The notes below the pieces were generated by a model. It searched no databases. It was given only the letters and a program-made list of their open reading frames with translations, and was not told the DNA's origin. The position numbers were made by a program, and so were the translations under genes. Of a DNA stretch of 62,866 bases, positions 16,850 through 25,373 are shown in pieces. Source of the DNA: an uncultured Collinsella sp. (GTDB lineage: Bacteria; Actinomycetota; Coriobacteriia; Coriobacteriales; Coriobacteriaceae); the NCBI GenBank assembly GCA_937896835.1, contig CALBOJ010000105.1:1-62866 (forward strand), in the 5' to 3' direction. Position 1 is the stretch's first letter. The number at the start of each line of letters is the position of its first letter.

Positions 16850-16968
16850 GGCTGGTTCCTCCTTTATGTAGACGACCATGCAAAGAAGGGACAACCGAGG
16901 AGGCAGGTTACTGATGCGGGCTCCCGCACGCCCATGACTACCCGACGGGCTTTTTTTCATCTCCGATG
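16850..16968 (-). ncRNA. orphan yjdF-type riboswitch
   Basis: This leader is nearly identical to the one in front of the intact yjdF gene (25800-25914), including GTCGGGTAGTC, GGGCGTGCGG, CATCAGTAACCTGCCTCC and AAAGGAGG just before an ATG. After ATGCAGATCAGC at 16849-16838 the similarity to yjdF stops, so the RNA now controls no yjdF product. The -10 box is degraded from TACAAT to TGCAAT. The yjdF motif RNA is known to bind azaaromatic compounds; I assign it from the gene it precedes at the other copy. Confidence 0.65.
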
Positions 16969-17087
16969 CCCGCATTGCAGCATGAACGAATGTGCCTCGA
17001 CATCTCTGCTGGCATGGTACGACTGGGATCGCACCTCGACGCATCCTTGCGCATACTGCCTTCCAGGTTTCGAAACCGGGAAGGAGA

Positions 17088-17261
17088 GTGTATGTGAGCG
17101 ACGATATCGGCGCCGATTCGACGCTCGAGAGGGAGATTGCGCCGATTCTATCCATCGGGGATGCATTCCCGAAGATTCTCATCACTCGCACGAGGCATGA
17201 GCCCCATACCCGGGAGGGCGTGCTCGTGCTGAATTTCGCGAGGTGGCTGCTTGGCGGGTAG
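17088..17261 (+). pseudogene. DUF4143 ATPase C-terminal remnant
   Basis: The frame from GTG 17088 ends TLEREIAPILSIGDAFPKIL followed by ITRTRHEPHTREGVLVLNFA and a short tail. This matches the closing segment of DUF4143-type AAA ATPases (LEREFAPLLAIxDNYPKxV-type, then a GIxxxNxxDFLL-like end). The upstream part is the usual GTTTCGAAAC promoter element of this gene family joined directly to the tail, so everything between was deleted. Companion N-terminal remnants lie at 26054 and 29244. Confidence 0.6.
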
Positions 17262-17394
17262 GGTTCTGAACGTCGCATTGGGATATCGCGCGACAGGGCA
17301 CGCAGGGCTGTTTGTGCCCGCACGGGAAACGCCGTCGCCATGCGGGCGGCCTGTCGTGTCCGATTAGCCTTTTGCTAAACAGGCTTACGCCAAC

Positions 17395-17790
17395 TCATGG
17401 GCAAGCCACCTGAGACTATTCACTTTGCTTATCGTTGACAAAGACCTGTGGCCTGCGGTTTTGTGAACGGCTCGTAAGCCACCCGCGTCGACTCACTTAC
17501 TGTTGAAGCTGGTGGCTTGCAGGCTCAAAGGCGGTTGAGTTTCAAAACGGGCGTTTTCGGCGATATCGAGCCTCCAAAGGCGGCTCTCCGTGCCCCTTGG
17601 GACAAAAATAAAAACTCAAAGCCCTGAGTTTGAAAAAAGTTTTTTGAGGTTGTCCCAACTTTTGTCCCCGAAGCCGACGAAACGCGACATCGCGTCATTC
17701 GGCGGCACGCGTTCCGTGTCGATGCCGAAAACTGGGTGTAACTGGAATGACGGGACGGCAGAACCGACGCCATCGAGTGGGAATAGTAAA
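17395..17790 (+). repeat. GCAAGCCACC repeat, copy C, with a DAIEWE-stop end
   Basis: The fullest copy: two GCAAGCCACC-type units, then the block with GGGACAAAA and TTTTGTCCCC shared with 12780-13030, ending in GACGCCATCGAGTGGGAATAG. It is followed directly by the terminator at 17801-17834. Confidence 0.65.
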
Positions 17791-17800
17791 TAGCCCTTTG

Positions 17801-17834
17801 CGAGGGAGGTCGGAAACGGCCTCCCTCGTTTTTT
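17801..17834 (+). terminator. intrinsic terminator
   Basis: CGAGGGAGG / CCTCCCTCG with a ten-base loop and six T. Between here and 18190 lie AT-rich sequence with repeated GTACTCA motifs and an ACTCAAAA / TTTTGAGT inverted pair (about 18041-18069); no gene is visible. Confidence 0.85.
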
Positions 17835-18190
17835 ATTTGCCTGCCATGGGTGCGTGTGTGCTGTGGTGTATGTGGTACATACAAGCCTGTCGTTCAATCT
17901 CTCAAGCTGTTTAGCTGGGATGATTGTTTGCTGGTACGTTTTAAAGTGCTTTCAATTACCGAAGCAACGCCATCAATTTATTTCTAATTAATGCTGACCA
18001 GCAGATTGCTTTCGCCCGCAAGAGGTCGCTCGGACTGGTACTCAAAATGTACTCACGACGTTTTGAGTATCGATTTGCTGGTACTCACAGACGGTAAAAA
18101 CGGGTGTCAACCTCGATATATTCGTTATCCCCTTCGAATCGTCAACGAATACTGAAAAGTGATTGAGTGCTACATAGCTCAAAATTAGTC

Positions 18191-18212
18191 TACGTAATTA
18201 CGTAATTACGTA
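18191..18212. promoter_or_regulatory. 22-bp perfect palindrome, operator of the type III R-M operon
   Basis: The tandem TACGTAAT / TACGTAAT / TACGTA arrangement makes a perfect 22-bp palindrome 64 bases before the ribbon-helix-helix gene. Such spaced short repeats are typical binding sites of RHH autoregulators. Confidence 0.6.
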
Positions 18213-18276
18213 TTCTGCCGTAAAATGATTTCGGTCAATTAAGGAACGTAGAACAGGTCAATTCGGAGGGGCGACC

Positions 18277-18444
18277 ATGGAGGAAGATCAGGCTGTTCAT
18301 GCCGAAAAGGAGCTGGATAAGTTCACGCTCTCGATAACCCGTGAGGATAAGCGGGCTCTTAAGTCCTATGCCGCGCGCCAGGATAAGACGGTGGCTAAAG
18401 TCCTGCGCGAATGGATTGACGAGAAGTGTAAGGGGGAGAAGTGA
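18277..18444 (+). CDS. ribbon-helix-helix regulator leading the type III R-M operon
   Basis: A 55-residue protein: KFTLSITREDKRALKSYAAR is an RHH beta-strand followed by helix A, and DKTVAKVLREWIDEKC is helix B, the CopG/Arc plan. The ATG at 18277 has GGAGG nine bases upstream, and the stop overlaps the mod start (TGATG), so the two are co-translated. A palindrome upstream is a plausible binding site. RHH proteins usually repress their own operon; here it would set the timing of methylase and nuclease expression after transfer. Function beyond DNA binding is inferred. Confidence 0.75.
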   Translation: MEEDQAVHAEKELDKFTLSITREDKRALKSYAARQDKTVAKVLREWIDEKCKGEK

Positions 18445-20585
18445 TGTCTCAGACGACGCAAGCAGTCGTTCAGAACCTTGTTGATCGCGCTGTCAAGCTG
18501 GGCGATCGTCAGCTCGCTGCCGACATCCGCGCCTTTGCGGCGCAGCGCCAGTTTGGGCTTGTATTTGAACACAACCGTCCAGAACGACTTCGCCTTTATG
18601 GCAAGCCTATCATGAAGGGCGATGTCGTACAGGTGCTTCCCGAGCGTGGTAAAAAAGAGGACTCTAACTCCCAACTGCTATGGTTGGTAAATACCGTTCG
18701 GGGGGGGGTTGCTGATCTAAAGCCATATCAATCGCCCTCATATGACGAAAACGAATGCGAGCCCCGCTCCGTTGCCGTCAACGATGTCGTGCCTGTTGCT
18801 GAATATGACCAGCCGATTTATGCTGGCCTCAAAGAGACTGGGCGTGTCGAGCGCGGTGGCGATAAGCCCTATCAAGTAGTCATTAACGGCGAAAACTACC
18901 ATGCTCTTGAAGCCTTGGCCTTTGCCTATGCAGGCAAAGTGGACTGTATATATATTGACCCACCCTATAACACCGGTGCCCGCGACTGGAAATATAACAA
19001 CGATTACGTCGACGGCTCCGACGCCTATCGTCACTCCAAATGGCTCGCCTTCATGGAGCGTCGCCTCAAGCTCGCCAAGCAGCTGCTCAATCCCAACGAT
19101 TCCGTACTTATCGTCACAATCGATGAGAAAGAATACCTGAGACTGGGTTTGCTGCTGGAAAACGTATTTCCCGGAGAGCGAATTCAAATGATCAGCAGTG
19201 TTATTAACTCTGCCGGCGTATCACGCGGGGACTCTTTTTCCCGCAGCAATGAATACTTGTTTTTCGTCATGTTCGGATCCGCCGCACCGCGCAAACTTGT
19301 CTTGCCAGACGAATGGCACGGAAAAGTGAAGAATAAAAAACAAATTCTGACTTGGAATCAGCTCGCCAGAGCTGGCACCAATTCACGCCGCGTCGACAGG
19401 CCCAACCTTTTTTATCCCATCTATGTAGCGGAAGACGGCAGTCATATCGTTGAAATCGGAGAGCCCGTTGCCCCAGATACGCCGCGCGATAGCATACTCC
19501 CACTTCCGGGCACCCGCGTAATATGGCCAATAAAGGCGAATGGAGTCGAGGGCAATTGGCAAGTGAGCCCCGCCAAGCTGCGCTCTCTCTACAAACGCGG
19601 ATTTGTGAAACTCGGAAAGCTAACAGAGAAAGGAATGCGTCTAACCTATCTCAAGGCTGGAGAGGTCAAAAAAATCGAATCTGGCGAGGTCGCTATTGTT
19701 GGTCGCCGAGCGGACGGTTCAGTAATACCGGATGAAAACGCTAGCGAGCAAGGATATATCCCTGGAAGTCAATGGGATATTCCCTCTCACAACGCAACGT
19801 ACTACGGGTCGCGTTTACTCCTCTCAATGATGCCTGATCGCAAGTTTCCTTTCCCCAAATCTCTCTATGCTGTCGAAGACGCCATTCGTTTTTTCGTCGC
19901 AGACAAGCCTAATGCTCTTGTGGTTGACTTCTTTTCCGGCTCAGGCACAACGGCACATGCCGTCATGCGACTAAATAATCTAGACGAAGGCCATCGCAGG
20001 TCCATCAGCGTTACAAACAACGAAGTCTCCGATGAAGAAGCGAAAAGGTTAATTAAACGAGGTCTGCGCCAAGGCGATCCCGAGTGGGAAGCTCAGGGCA
20101 TTTGCCAGTACATAACCAAGCCGCGTCTCACGGCGGCCATCACGGGCAAGACGCCCGCGGGTGACCCCATCAAGGGCGACTATAAATTTACGGACGAGTT
20201 CCCCATGGCCGACGGGTTCGAGGAGAACGCGGTCTTCTTCGACCTCACCTACGAGGACCCCGATGCCGTTGAGCTTGGTGTGGCGTTTGAGGAGATCGCA
20301 CCTTTGTTGTGGCTGCGCGCCGGCGCCCGCGGACGCGTCATCGAGCATGAGGAGCCGGGCTACGCCATCTCCGACACCTATGCCGTGCTCTTCGATTTCG
20401 CCGCCGTCGGCGATTTTGTCAAGGCACTTAAGGGCAGTCCCGAGGTTGTCTGCGCGTTTGTGATCACCGACGATACGGCGCGCTTCGCTGGGGTCAGGGC
20501 CCAGCTCCCCGGACTCGACATGGTCCGTCTTTACGAGAACTATCTGCAATCATTCAAGATTGCCGCCGAGGATGCGGTGAGGTAA
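18444..20585 (+). CDS. mod: type III restriction-modification methyltransferase (Mod), with a G9 tract
   Basis: A 713-residue beta-class N6-adenine methyltransferase. The catalytic DPPYNTG lies at 172-178 and the AdoMet-binding VVDFFSGSGTTAH at about 493-505, in the order expected of type III Mod proteins; the region between them holds the target-recognition domain. The ATG at 18444 overlaps the RHH stop; a GTG at 18441 is the only in-frame alternative. Codons 86-89 (CGG GGG GGG GTT) contain a run of nine G at 18700-18708. Gain or loss of one G would shift the frame before the catalytic motif, so the gene is a candidate phase-variable switch; it is in frame here. The Res gene starts two bases after the stop. 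Confidence 0.9.
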   Translation: MSQTTQAVVQNLVDRAVKLGDRQLAADIRAFAAQRQFGLVFEHNRPERLRLYGKPIMKGDVVQVLPERGKKEDSNSQLLWLVNTVRGGVADLKPYQSPSYDENECEPRSVAVNDVVPVAEYDQPIYAGLKETGRVERGGDKPYQVVINGENYHALEALAFAYAGKVDCIYIDPPYNTGARDWKYNNDYVDGSDAYRHSKWLAFMERRLKLAKQLLNPNDSVLIVTIDEKEYLRLGLLLENVFPGERIQMISSVINSAGVSRGDSFSRSNEYLFFVMFGSAAPRKLVLPDEWHGKVKNKKQILTWNQLARAGTNSRRVDRPNLFYPIYVAEDGSHIVEIGEPVAPDTPRDSILPLPGTRVIWPIKANGVEGNWQVSPAKLRSLYKRGFVKLGKLTEKGMRLTYLKAGEVKKIESGEVAIVGRRADGSVIPDENASEQGYIPGSQWDIPSHNATYYGSRLLLSMMPDRKFPFPKSLYAVEDAIRFFVADKPNALVVDFFSGSGTTAHAVMRLNNLDEGHRRSISVTNNEVSDEEAKRLIKRGLRQGDPEWEAQGICQYITKPRLTAAITGKTPAGDPIKGDYKFTDEFPMADGFEENAVFFDLTYEDPDAVELGVAFEEIAPLLWLRAGARGRVIEHEEPGYAISDTYAVLFDFAAVGDFVKALKGSPEVVCAFVITDDTARFAGVRAQLPGLDMVRLYENYLQSFKIAAEDAVR
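18700..18708 (+). repeat. poly-G (G9) tract inside mod
   Basis: Nine consecutive G within the coding region, about 260 bases after the start codon. Tracts of this length are slippage-prone and drive phase variation of mod genes in other bacteria. Confidence 0.85.
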
Positions 20586-20587
20586 AT

Positions 20588-23497
20588 ATGAGGGTCGAAC
20601 TTAAGGAATTCCAGGCCGGGGCTGTCGCTGCCTTGGCAAACAGGTTGCAGTCGATGCGTCGCCGCTATGAGCGGGACGGCGAACTGTCTTCGGTGTGCCT
20701 CGCATCTCCCACGGGCTCGGGCAAGACGGTCATGTGCGCGGCAGCCATCGAAGCGCTCTTCTTCGGAGACGACGATCTGGGCCTCATTCCCGACGAGAAC
20801 GCCGTGGTCCTTTGGCTCTCTGATTCCCCGAGCCTGAACGAGCAGACGGGCGTGCGCTTCTCCAATGTGTCGGACAAGCTCGCAGACAGCGTTCTCGATA
20901 GGCGCCATCTGGTCACGATTACCAACGACTTCGGAGCCGCGCACGATATTCTCGAGCCCCGTCACGTTTATTTCCTCAGCAAGGACCTGCTCAGCAAGAA
21001 TGGCCTGCTCACCAAAGGTGGTGAGGCCAATTCCGGGCGTATGTTCTGGGACATCCTTGACCGCACCATCAGGGACCCCGAGCGCAACCTCTACCTGTTC
21101 ATCGACGAGGCACACCGCGGCTTGGGCGCCAATGCCTCGAGCGAGCGCGGCACGGCGACTATCTACGCAAACCTTATTGATGGGCTTGATGGCCGGGCCG
21201 CGATGCCCGTCGTCGTCGGGATTTCCGCCACACCGCAGAGGTTCGAGGCAGCCATGGACCAGCGCGCCGATCGCGTGCGTATGCCAAAGGTCGCTGTGAC
21301 CCCTCGCGAGGTCCAGGAGTCAGGTCTGCTCAAGGACATCATCGAGTTGCGCGTACCAGAGAAGGACGACCCAGTCGAGCACCAGTATCTCACTATGGCG
21401 TGCGAGCGCTATGCCTTGGCCTGCCGCGAGTGGGACGAGTACTGTGCCCGCGAGGGCGAGAGTCCCGTCAACCCGCTGCTGCTCATCCAAGCGGCGGACA
21501 ACGTGAGCAGCTCGGCCCTGGCTGAGATGTGCGACCAGATCACGGGCCTGGTCCCCGGCCTTTCCGAGGCGATGTCGTTCGCCAACGTCTTCGGCGAGCA
21601 TAAGGACATCGCGGCGGGAAAATACCTCATCCCCTATGTCGAGCCCGAGTTCGTTCAGGACACCTCGCGCATTCGCGTGCTCTTCGCCAAGGAGGCTGTC
21701 TCCAACGGATGGGACTGCCCGCGAGCGGAAGTCATCTTCTCGCAGCGCAGGCGTTCGGACTCGACCTATATCGCGCAGCTCGTGGGACGTATGGTACGCA
21801 CTCCACTTGCGCGGCGCATCGAATCCGATGATCTTTTGAACTCCGTCGCCTGCTACCTGCCCCAGTTCAATCCCGAGAGCACTCAGGACGTGGTCGACTA
21901 CCTCATGGGCCGCAAGGACGACATGGGCGAGAGCTCCATTGGCAAGCAGAACATCGTTCTCAACCCCGTGACTATCACGGCGGCTGCGCCCAAGTCCGAA
22001 GCCGACTACCAACAGGAGCTCAAGGCGTACGAGGAGAACGAGAAGGCCATCGAGGCGGCGCGGCAGGCACAACCCGGCTACCAGGCGCCGCTTGCCGGCA
22101 TCGCGATTCAGGAGCCGTTGGACATGCAGGGAACGCAGCCCTCGCTTGCCTCGGCGGTCAGGCCCGTCGACGTCCCGGCGCCAGAAGCGGAGCTGGCGCC
22201 TCAGCCCACAACGGGCAACTACGTTGCAGCGTCTGCCCCGCAGCAACCTGCGACACCTGAGCCAAGTTCCACACAGACCGAGCCGACCCAGCCCGTCTCG
22301 GTCGTAAAACCCGTGCCCATGGCAAAGCCCAAGCCGCCCACCAAACGCGAGCAGTCTTTCACGCATCAGGAGTGGCAAGGCATCCGCACAGCCTTCGATT
22401 CCATCCCCGTCCAGCGCATTCCGAAGAAGGCTAGAAACGAATTCCAGAGCCTGGTTAAGACGGCGACTCTGCTTGTCGAGACTGGCCTCGATGTCAATGC
22501 CGCGGCCGACGTGAAAAAACAGTTCGTCCAGAAGCTCAAGGGATACATCGTTGCTAACGAGGACGAGTACCGCGAAGCCAAACACGACGTAGAGGTTGCC
22601 GAGACCGTCAAGATCACGCTCGACAAGCTCAACGAGACTGAGGACCAGGAGCAGGAGGAAGCCCGCACGGACGCCGAGGGCCTCAGAAAGGCCGCCCGCG
22701 ACGCCGACATACATTTCACTAAGGAGTTTGCGAATGAGTATCGTCGCGTCAACTTCAAGGAGCTTGGGCGCCCCGAGTGCGACCTGCGCCTTGCCGCAGC
22801 GGTGCGCACGCAGGCCATCGTTGATGCGCTCGAGGGCTGGGCGGCTCAATGCCGAAAGGAATACTTCGATAAGGTCGATGGATCTGGCGATTATGACTAC
22901 CTTAACGACTCGGCAAAGCAGCGTTACGACGAGCTGGCCCGTGAAACCGAAGGCAAGCGCCTCACAAAGATAGAGTGGCCCACGTCTGCCAGCACGTCGG
23001 ATGACTTCGCTAAGTATCCGTGCCATATCGTGCAGAAAGAGGACGGCCTCTGCCCGCTCGACCTGAACCCGGCGGAAGACTATATCGTTAGGAACGAATT
23101 GGCAAAGAATCGCACGGTTGCCTTCTATCGCAATCCGTCGGGCAGCATGTCTGCCAAGGCGTTTTCGATTCCGTACATGTCTTCGGTGGGACGCAAGGCC
23201 CTGCATCCAGACTTCCTCTTCTTCGTGAAGGACGGTGACGGGACAATCAAACCGTCGATCGTCGACCCGCACGGAGATTTCCTCAGTGACACGCTTGCCA
23301 AGCTCAGGGGGTACGTTGCCTATCTACGTGAGTATCCCGACGTGTTTAAGCAGGTGCTTTTCGTTGGGGACATGGGAGGGGGCGTATACAAGGTGCTTAA
23401 CCTCTTGCGCGCCGATGTGCAGGATGCCGTTATGGGCTACAGCGATGTCGATTGCAAGGCGCTCTTCTATAGTTCGTATGCAAACGACTACCAATAG
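20588..23497 (+). CDS. res: type III restriction enzyme, helicase-nuclease subunit (Res)
   Basis: A 969-residue protein. The N-terminal half is a superfamily 2 helicase: Walker A SPTGSGKTVM (about 39-48), DEAH-type box IDEAH (about 173-177), the SAT-like GISATPQRF, and late motif QLVGRMVR. Residues about 470-590 are a Pro/Ala-rich linker (PAPEAELAPQPTTGNY...), unusually long. The C-terminal third has HPDFLFF ... SIVDPHGDFL, resembling the PD-(D/E)xK endonuclease core though the last motif is atypical. It acts with Mod, cutting unmethylated DNA after ATP-driven scanning. The two-base gap to mod and the shared operon support the pairing. If Mod is switched off, Res alone is inactive in known systems. 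Confidence 0.88.
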   Translation: MRVELKEFQAGAVAALANRLQSMRRRYERDGELSSVCLASPTGSGKTVMCAAAIEALFFGDDDLGLIPDENAVVLWLSDSPSLNEQTGVRFSNVSDKLADSVLDRRHLVTITNDFGAAHDILEPRHVYFLSKDLLSKNGLLTKGGEANSGRMFWDILDRTIRDPERNLYLFIDEAHRGLGANASSERGTATIYANLIDGLDGRAAMPVVVGISATPQRFEAAMDQRADRVRMPKVAVTPREVQESGLLKDIIELRVPEKDDPVEHQYLTMACERYALACREWDEYCAREGESPVNPLLLIQAADNVSSSALAEMCDQITGLVPGLSEAMSFANVFGEHKDIAAGKYLIPYVEPEFVQDTSRIRVLFAKEAVSNGWDCPRAEVIFSQRRRSDSTYIAQLVGRMVRTPLARRIESDDLLNSVACYLPQFNPESTQDVVDYLMGRKDDMGESSIGKQNIVLNPVTITAAAPKSEADYQQELKAYEENEKAIEAARQAQPGYQAPLAGIAIQEPLDMQGTQPSLASAVRPVDVPAPEAELAPQPTTGNYVAASAPQQPATPEPSSTQTEPTQPVSVVKPVPMAKPKPPTKREQSFTHQEWQGIRTAFDSIPVQRIPKKARNEFQSLVKTATLLVETGLDVNAAADVKKQFVQKLKGYIVANEDEYREAKHDVEVAETVKITLDKLNETEDQEQEEARTDAEGLRKAARDADIHFTKEFANEYRRVNFKELGRPECDLRLAAAVRTQAIVDALEGWAAQCRKEYFDKVDGSGDYDYLNDSAKQRYDELARETEGKRLTKIEWPTSASTSDDFAKYPCHIVQKEDGLCPLDLNPAEDYIVRNELAKNRTVAFYRNPSGSMSAKAFSIPYMSSVGRKALHPDFLFFVKDGDGTIKPSIVDPHGDFLSDTLAKLRGYVAYLREYPDVFKQVLFVGDMGGGVYKVLNLLRADVQDAVMGYSDVDCKALFYSSYANDYQ

Positions 23498-23753
23498 AAG
23501 ATTGATTGGATACCGACTCCGAAGTGTGTTCAGTTTAGGGCTACACAAAACAACAAAGGAGGAAAACGAGGAATCAAGGCGGTCGATACGTCAATCGAAT
23601 GGTTCACAGCTTATTGACGGCCATTTTTATAGCGATTTCTGCCCCTTTGACGAGCGTTTCAAGAGGGGGTATGCGCTTGCTTAGCAAGTGCTTCCTTTGT
23701 TGACGAGTCGGAGCATATTGCTTCGGGACATGCCGCTAGGAAGGATAAAGGAT

Positions 23754-24254
23754 ATGAATAAAGAAACAAAATTGGGCGACGGAGTCGCTAGTGAGGTAAA
23801 GGAAGAAATCAATCGCGAGTTGTCTTCGATGGCCAAGGCCCTCATTCGGATTTTGTTCGCATACCTTAACGATAAAGTTCAGGGCATTGATATTGATGAT
23901 ATTCTAGGAAAACTTAGCAAGAAAGACGAGGATGAGATTATCTCCCTATGGTCTTCTCAGCTCGTAGAAGAAGGCTTACTGCCAAGTGGATATGGCGGCT
24001 TGCCAAATGATTTACTTATTGAAAATTTGCACCAAACGGGTTATGTGGACGGTCTTTATAGCGGATATGTTCTTGCAATGATTTCGCTGATAGACAACAA
24101 TGCGCCTCACGAGTTGATTGCTTCCGTAAAAGACGATCTTTTCCCTAAACCTATAGCATTGCGCTATAGAGATTGCCATGAGTTGGCCGCGCGCCTTGAC
24201 GATGAGAAATATCGTTGGGTCAAATGCCCACCAAAGGATGATCCAGTTGATTAA
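23754..24254 (+). CDS. uncharacterised protein downstream of the type III R-M genes
   Basis: A 166-residue acidic protein (MNKETKLGDGVASEVKEEIN...) predicted helical and soluble, with no motif I recognise. The ATG at 23754 has AGG six bases before it; a longer frame to 23688 lacks a site. Base composition is more AT-rich than mod and res. It overlaps the next small ORF by 17 bases, suggesting either coupled translation or a frameshift between the two. The position 257 bases after res suggests a cargo or accessory gene; no function is shown. Confidence 0.55.
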   Translation: MNKETKLGDGVASEVKEEINRELSSMAKALIRILFAYLNDKVQGIDIDDILGKLSKKDEDEIISLWSSQLVEEGLLPSGYGGLPNDLLIENLHQTGYVDGLYSGYVLAMISLIDNNAPHELIASVKDDLFPKPIALRYRDCHELAARLDDEKYRWVKCPPKDDPVD

Positions 24255-24393
24255 AGATCTTGAATCGGCCTTTCAGTTTTATGCGTGGGGACCAAATGAG
24301 GACCAAATTCAGTTGAAGAAACGCCTGTTAATTTGTGGTGCAAATAACTGGACTACACTTCTACCTGCGGATCTTGTTATCGAGTGGGAATAG
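24238..24393 (+). CDS. small ORF ending VIEWE, overlapping the previous gene
   Basis: A 51-residue frame starting at an ATG behind AAAGG (MIQLIKDLESAFQFYAWGPN...) and ending ADLVIEWE-stop. It overlaps the upstream gene by 17 bases in another frame. It could be a separate short protein or the displaced C-terminus of the 166-residue protein after a one-base indel. The EWE-stop end recurs at five other places in the window, which is why it is worth noting. Confidence 0.4.
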   Translation: MIQLIKDLESAFQFYAWGPNEDQIQLKKRLLICGANNWTTLLPADLVIEWE

Positions 24394-24407
24394 GAAATTC
24401 TTTGGTT

Positions 24408-24448
24408 ATGGGGGTATAAAATAGATTCTCTTTAGGATAAACCCCCAT
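24408..24448 (+). terminator. terminator-like hairpin
   Basis: ATGGGGGT (24408-24415) pairs with ACCCCCAT (24441-24448) around an AT-rich loop. It follows the VIEWE stop by 14 bases. Confidence 0.5.
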
Positions 24449-24478
24449 GACTATATGAATTGACCTGCTGACTCCAAT

Positions 24479-24580
24479 GAAGATTGGAGGGTAACTGCCA
24501 AGGGTGACGGCCCAGCGAGTGTTATTTTGCGAGCTATGCGCATTGAAAGCGACCTTTCGTGGTATAAACTACTTGCCGGA
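24479..24580 (+). repeat. 100-bp repeat, copy 1 (pairs with 34499-34590)
   Basis: Almost identical to 34499-34590. In one frame both copies read EDWRVTA(K/R)GDGPASVI followed by RAMRIE(S/G)DLSWY, which looks like a fragment of a real protein. Neither copy has a full gene around it. Confidence 0.65.
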
Positions 24581-24719
24581 AGCCGCGGCTTTCAGAGTAC
24601 GGCTTACGTGTACGTTTAACCTCCGTGGGCGACGGGGTGCCGCAAGGCGTAGAATATCGCCCACCTGTAGGGGCCTGCAGCGATGCGGGCCCCGCTTCGT
24701 ATGAAGGGGGGCGTAACCG

Positions 24720-25169
24720 ATGAAGATCGTATCCATCTCCCAGGACTTCTTCGACCTCGTCGAGGGCGACCGCGAGCTCATGCTTAAGCACAATCGCCCC
24801 TGCATCGTGGTGGCGAGGCTGCGTTTCCGCGGGAAGCGCAGGGACTTCGCCGTGCCGTTGCGTTCCAACATCGCTCCCAACGTGCCCAAAGACCAGTACT
24901 TTGCGCTGCCACCCCGCCCCACGACGCGCCCCCGCTGTCGCCACGGCATCCACTACATCAAGATGTTCCCCATAACCAAGTCCTACCAGCGCCGCTTCAG
25001 GACCGAGGGCTCGGCCTACTACGAGACGCTCCAGCGCATCATCGACGGCAACACCAAGCGCATTGTCTCCGAGTGCCAGGCGTACCTCGACCGCTACGAG
25101 CGCGAGGGAAGGCCTCGCTTTGCCGTCGACATCGACCGCATCGTGGGGCTGCTGGAGGGCGAGAAGTAG
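24720..25169 (+). CDS. ToxN/AbiQ/TenpN-like endoribonuclease toxin
   Basis: A 149-residue basic protein. The segment HNRPCIVVARLRFRGKRRDF followed by AVPLRSNIAPNVP is the pattern of the ToxN/AbiQ/TenpN family (RPY-I-x-large-hydrophobic, then PLRS-I), and the later GIHYIKMFPI matches the conserved NNMIPI-like strand. These toxins are RNases that are restrained by a small structured RNA and often give phage resistance. The ATG has AAGGGGGG eight bases upstream. A typical type III antitoxin is a tandem-repeat RNA just upstream; I see GC-rich hairpins at 24620-24700 but no tandem repeats. A good terminator follows at 25194. Family likely; the antitoxin is not identified. Confidence 0.6.
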   Translation: MKIVSISQDFFDLVEGDRELMLKHNRPCIVVARLRFRGKRRDFAVPLRSNIAPNVPKDQYFALPPRPTTRPRCRHGIHYIKMFPITKSYQRRFRTEGSAYYETLQRIIDGNTKRIVSECQAYLDRYEREGRPRFAVDIDRIVGLLEGEK

Positions 25170-25193
25170 GGCACCTCGGCTCAGTCTCGAGCC

Positions 25194-25216
25194 ATGCGGA
25201 GTCGCTCCGCATTTTT
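25194..25216 (+). terminator. terminator of the ToxN-like gene
   Basis: ATGCGGAG and CTCCGCAT form an 8-bp stem with loop TCG, followed by TTTT. Confidence 0.85.
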
Positions 25217-25373
25217 GAACGCCGCGCGCCCCAAATACTTGAGAAACAAGCTGTGAAGTGCGGTGACGCACCCGTGCCCGTGCATAGCCATCACCATCAG
25301 CGTCTACGCGGCGTCGGCTTCAAGTGGAACTGGCACCGCTGCTGTATATGGTTTGCCTTGCTGCAAATGGCGA

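Noticed and set aside
16568..17341. A 257-residue minus-strand frame across the orphan riboswitch
   Set aside because: It runs through riboswitch, IS3 and DUF4143 remnants on either strand and has no start signal or recognisable domain.
21320..23272. A 650-residue minus-strand frame opposite res
   Set aside because: It is a shadow of the restriction gene; the translated sequence has no domain and mirrors the codon bias of the + strand.
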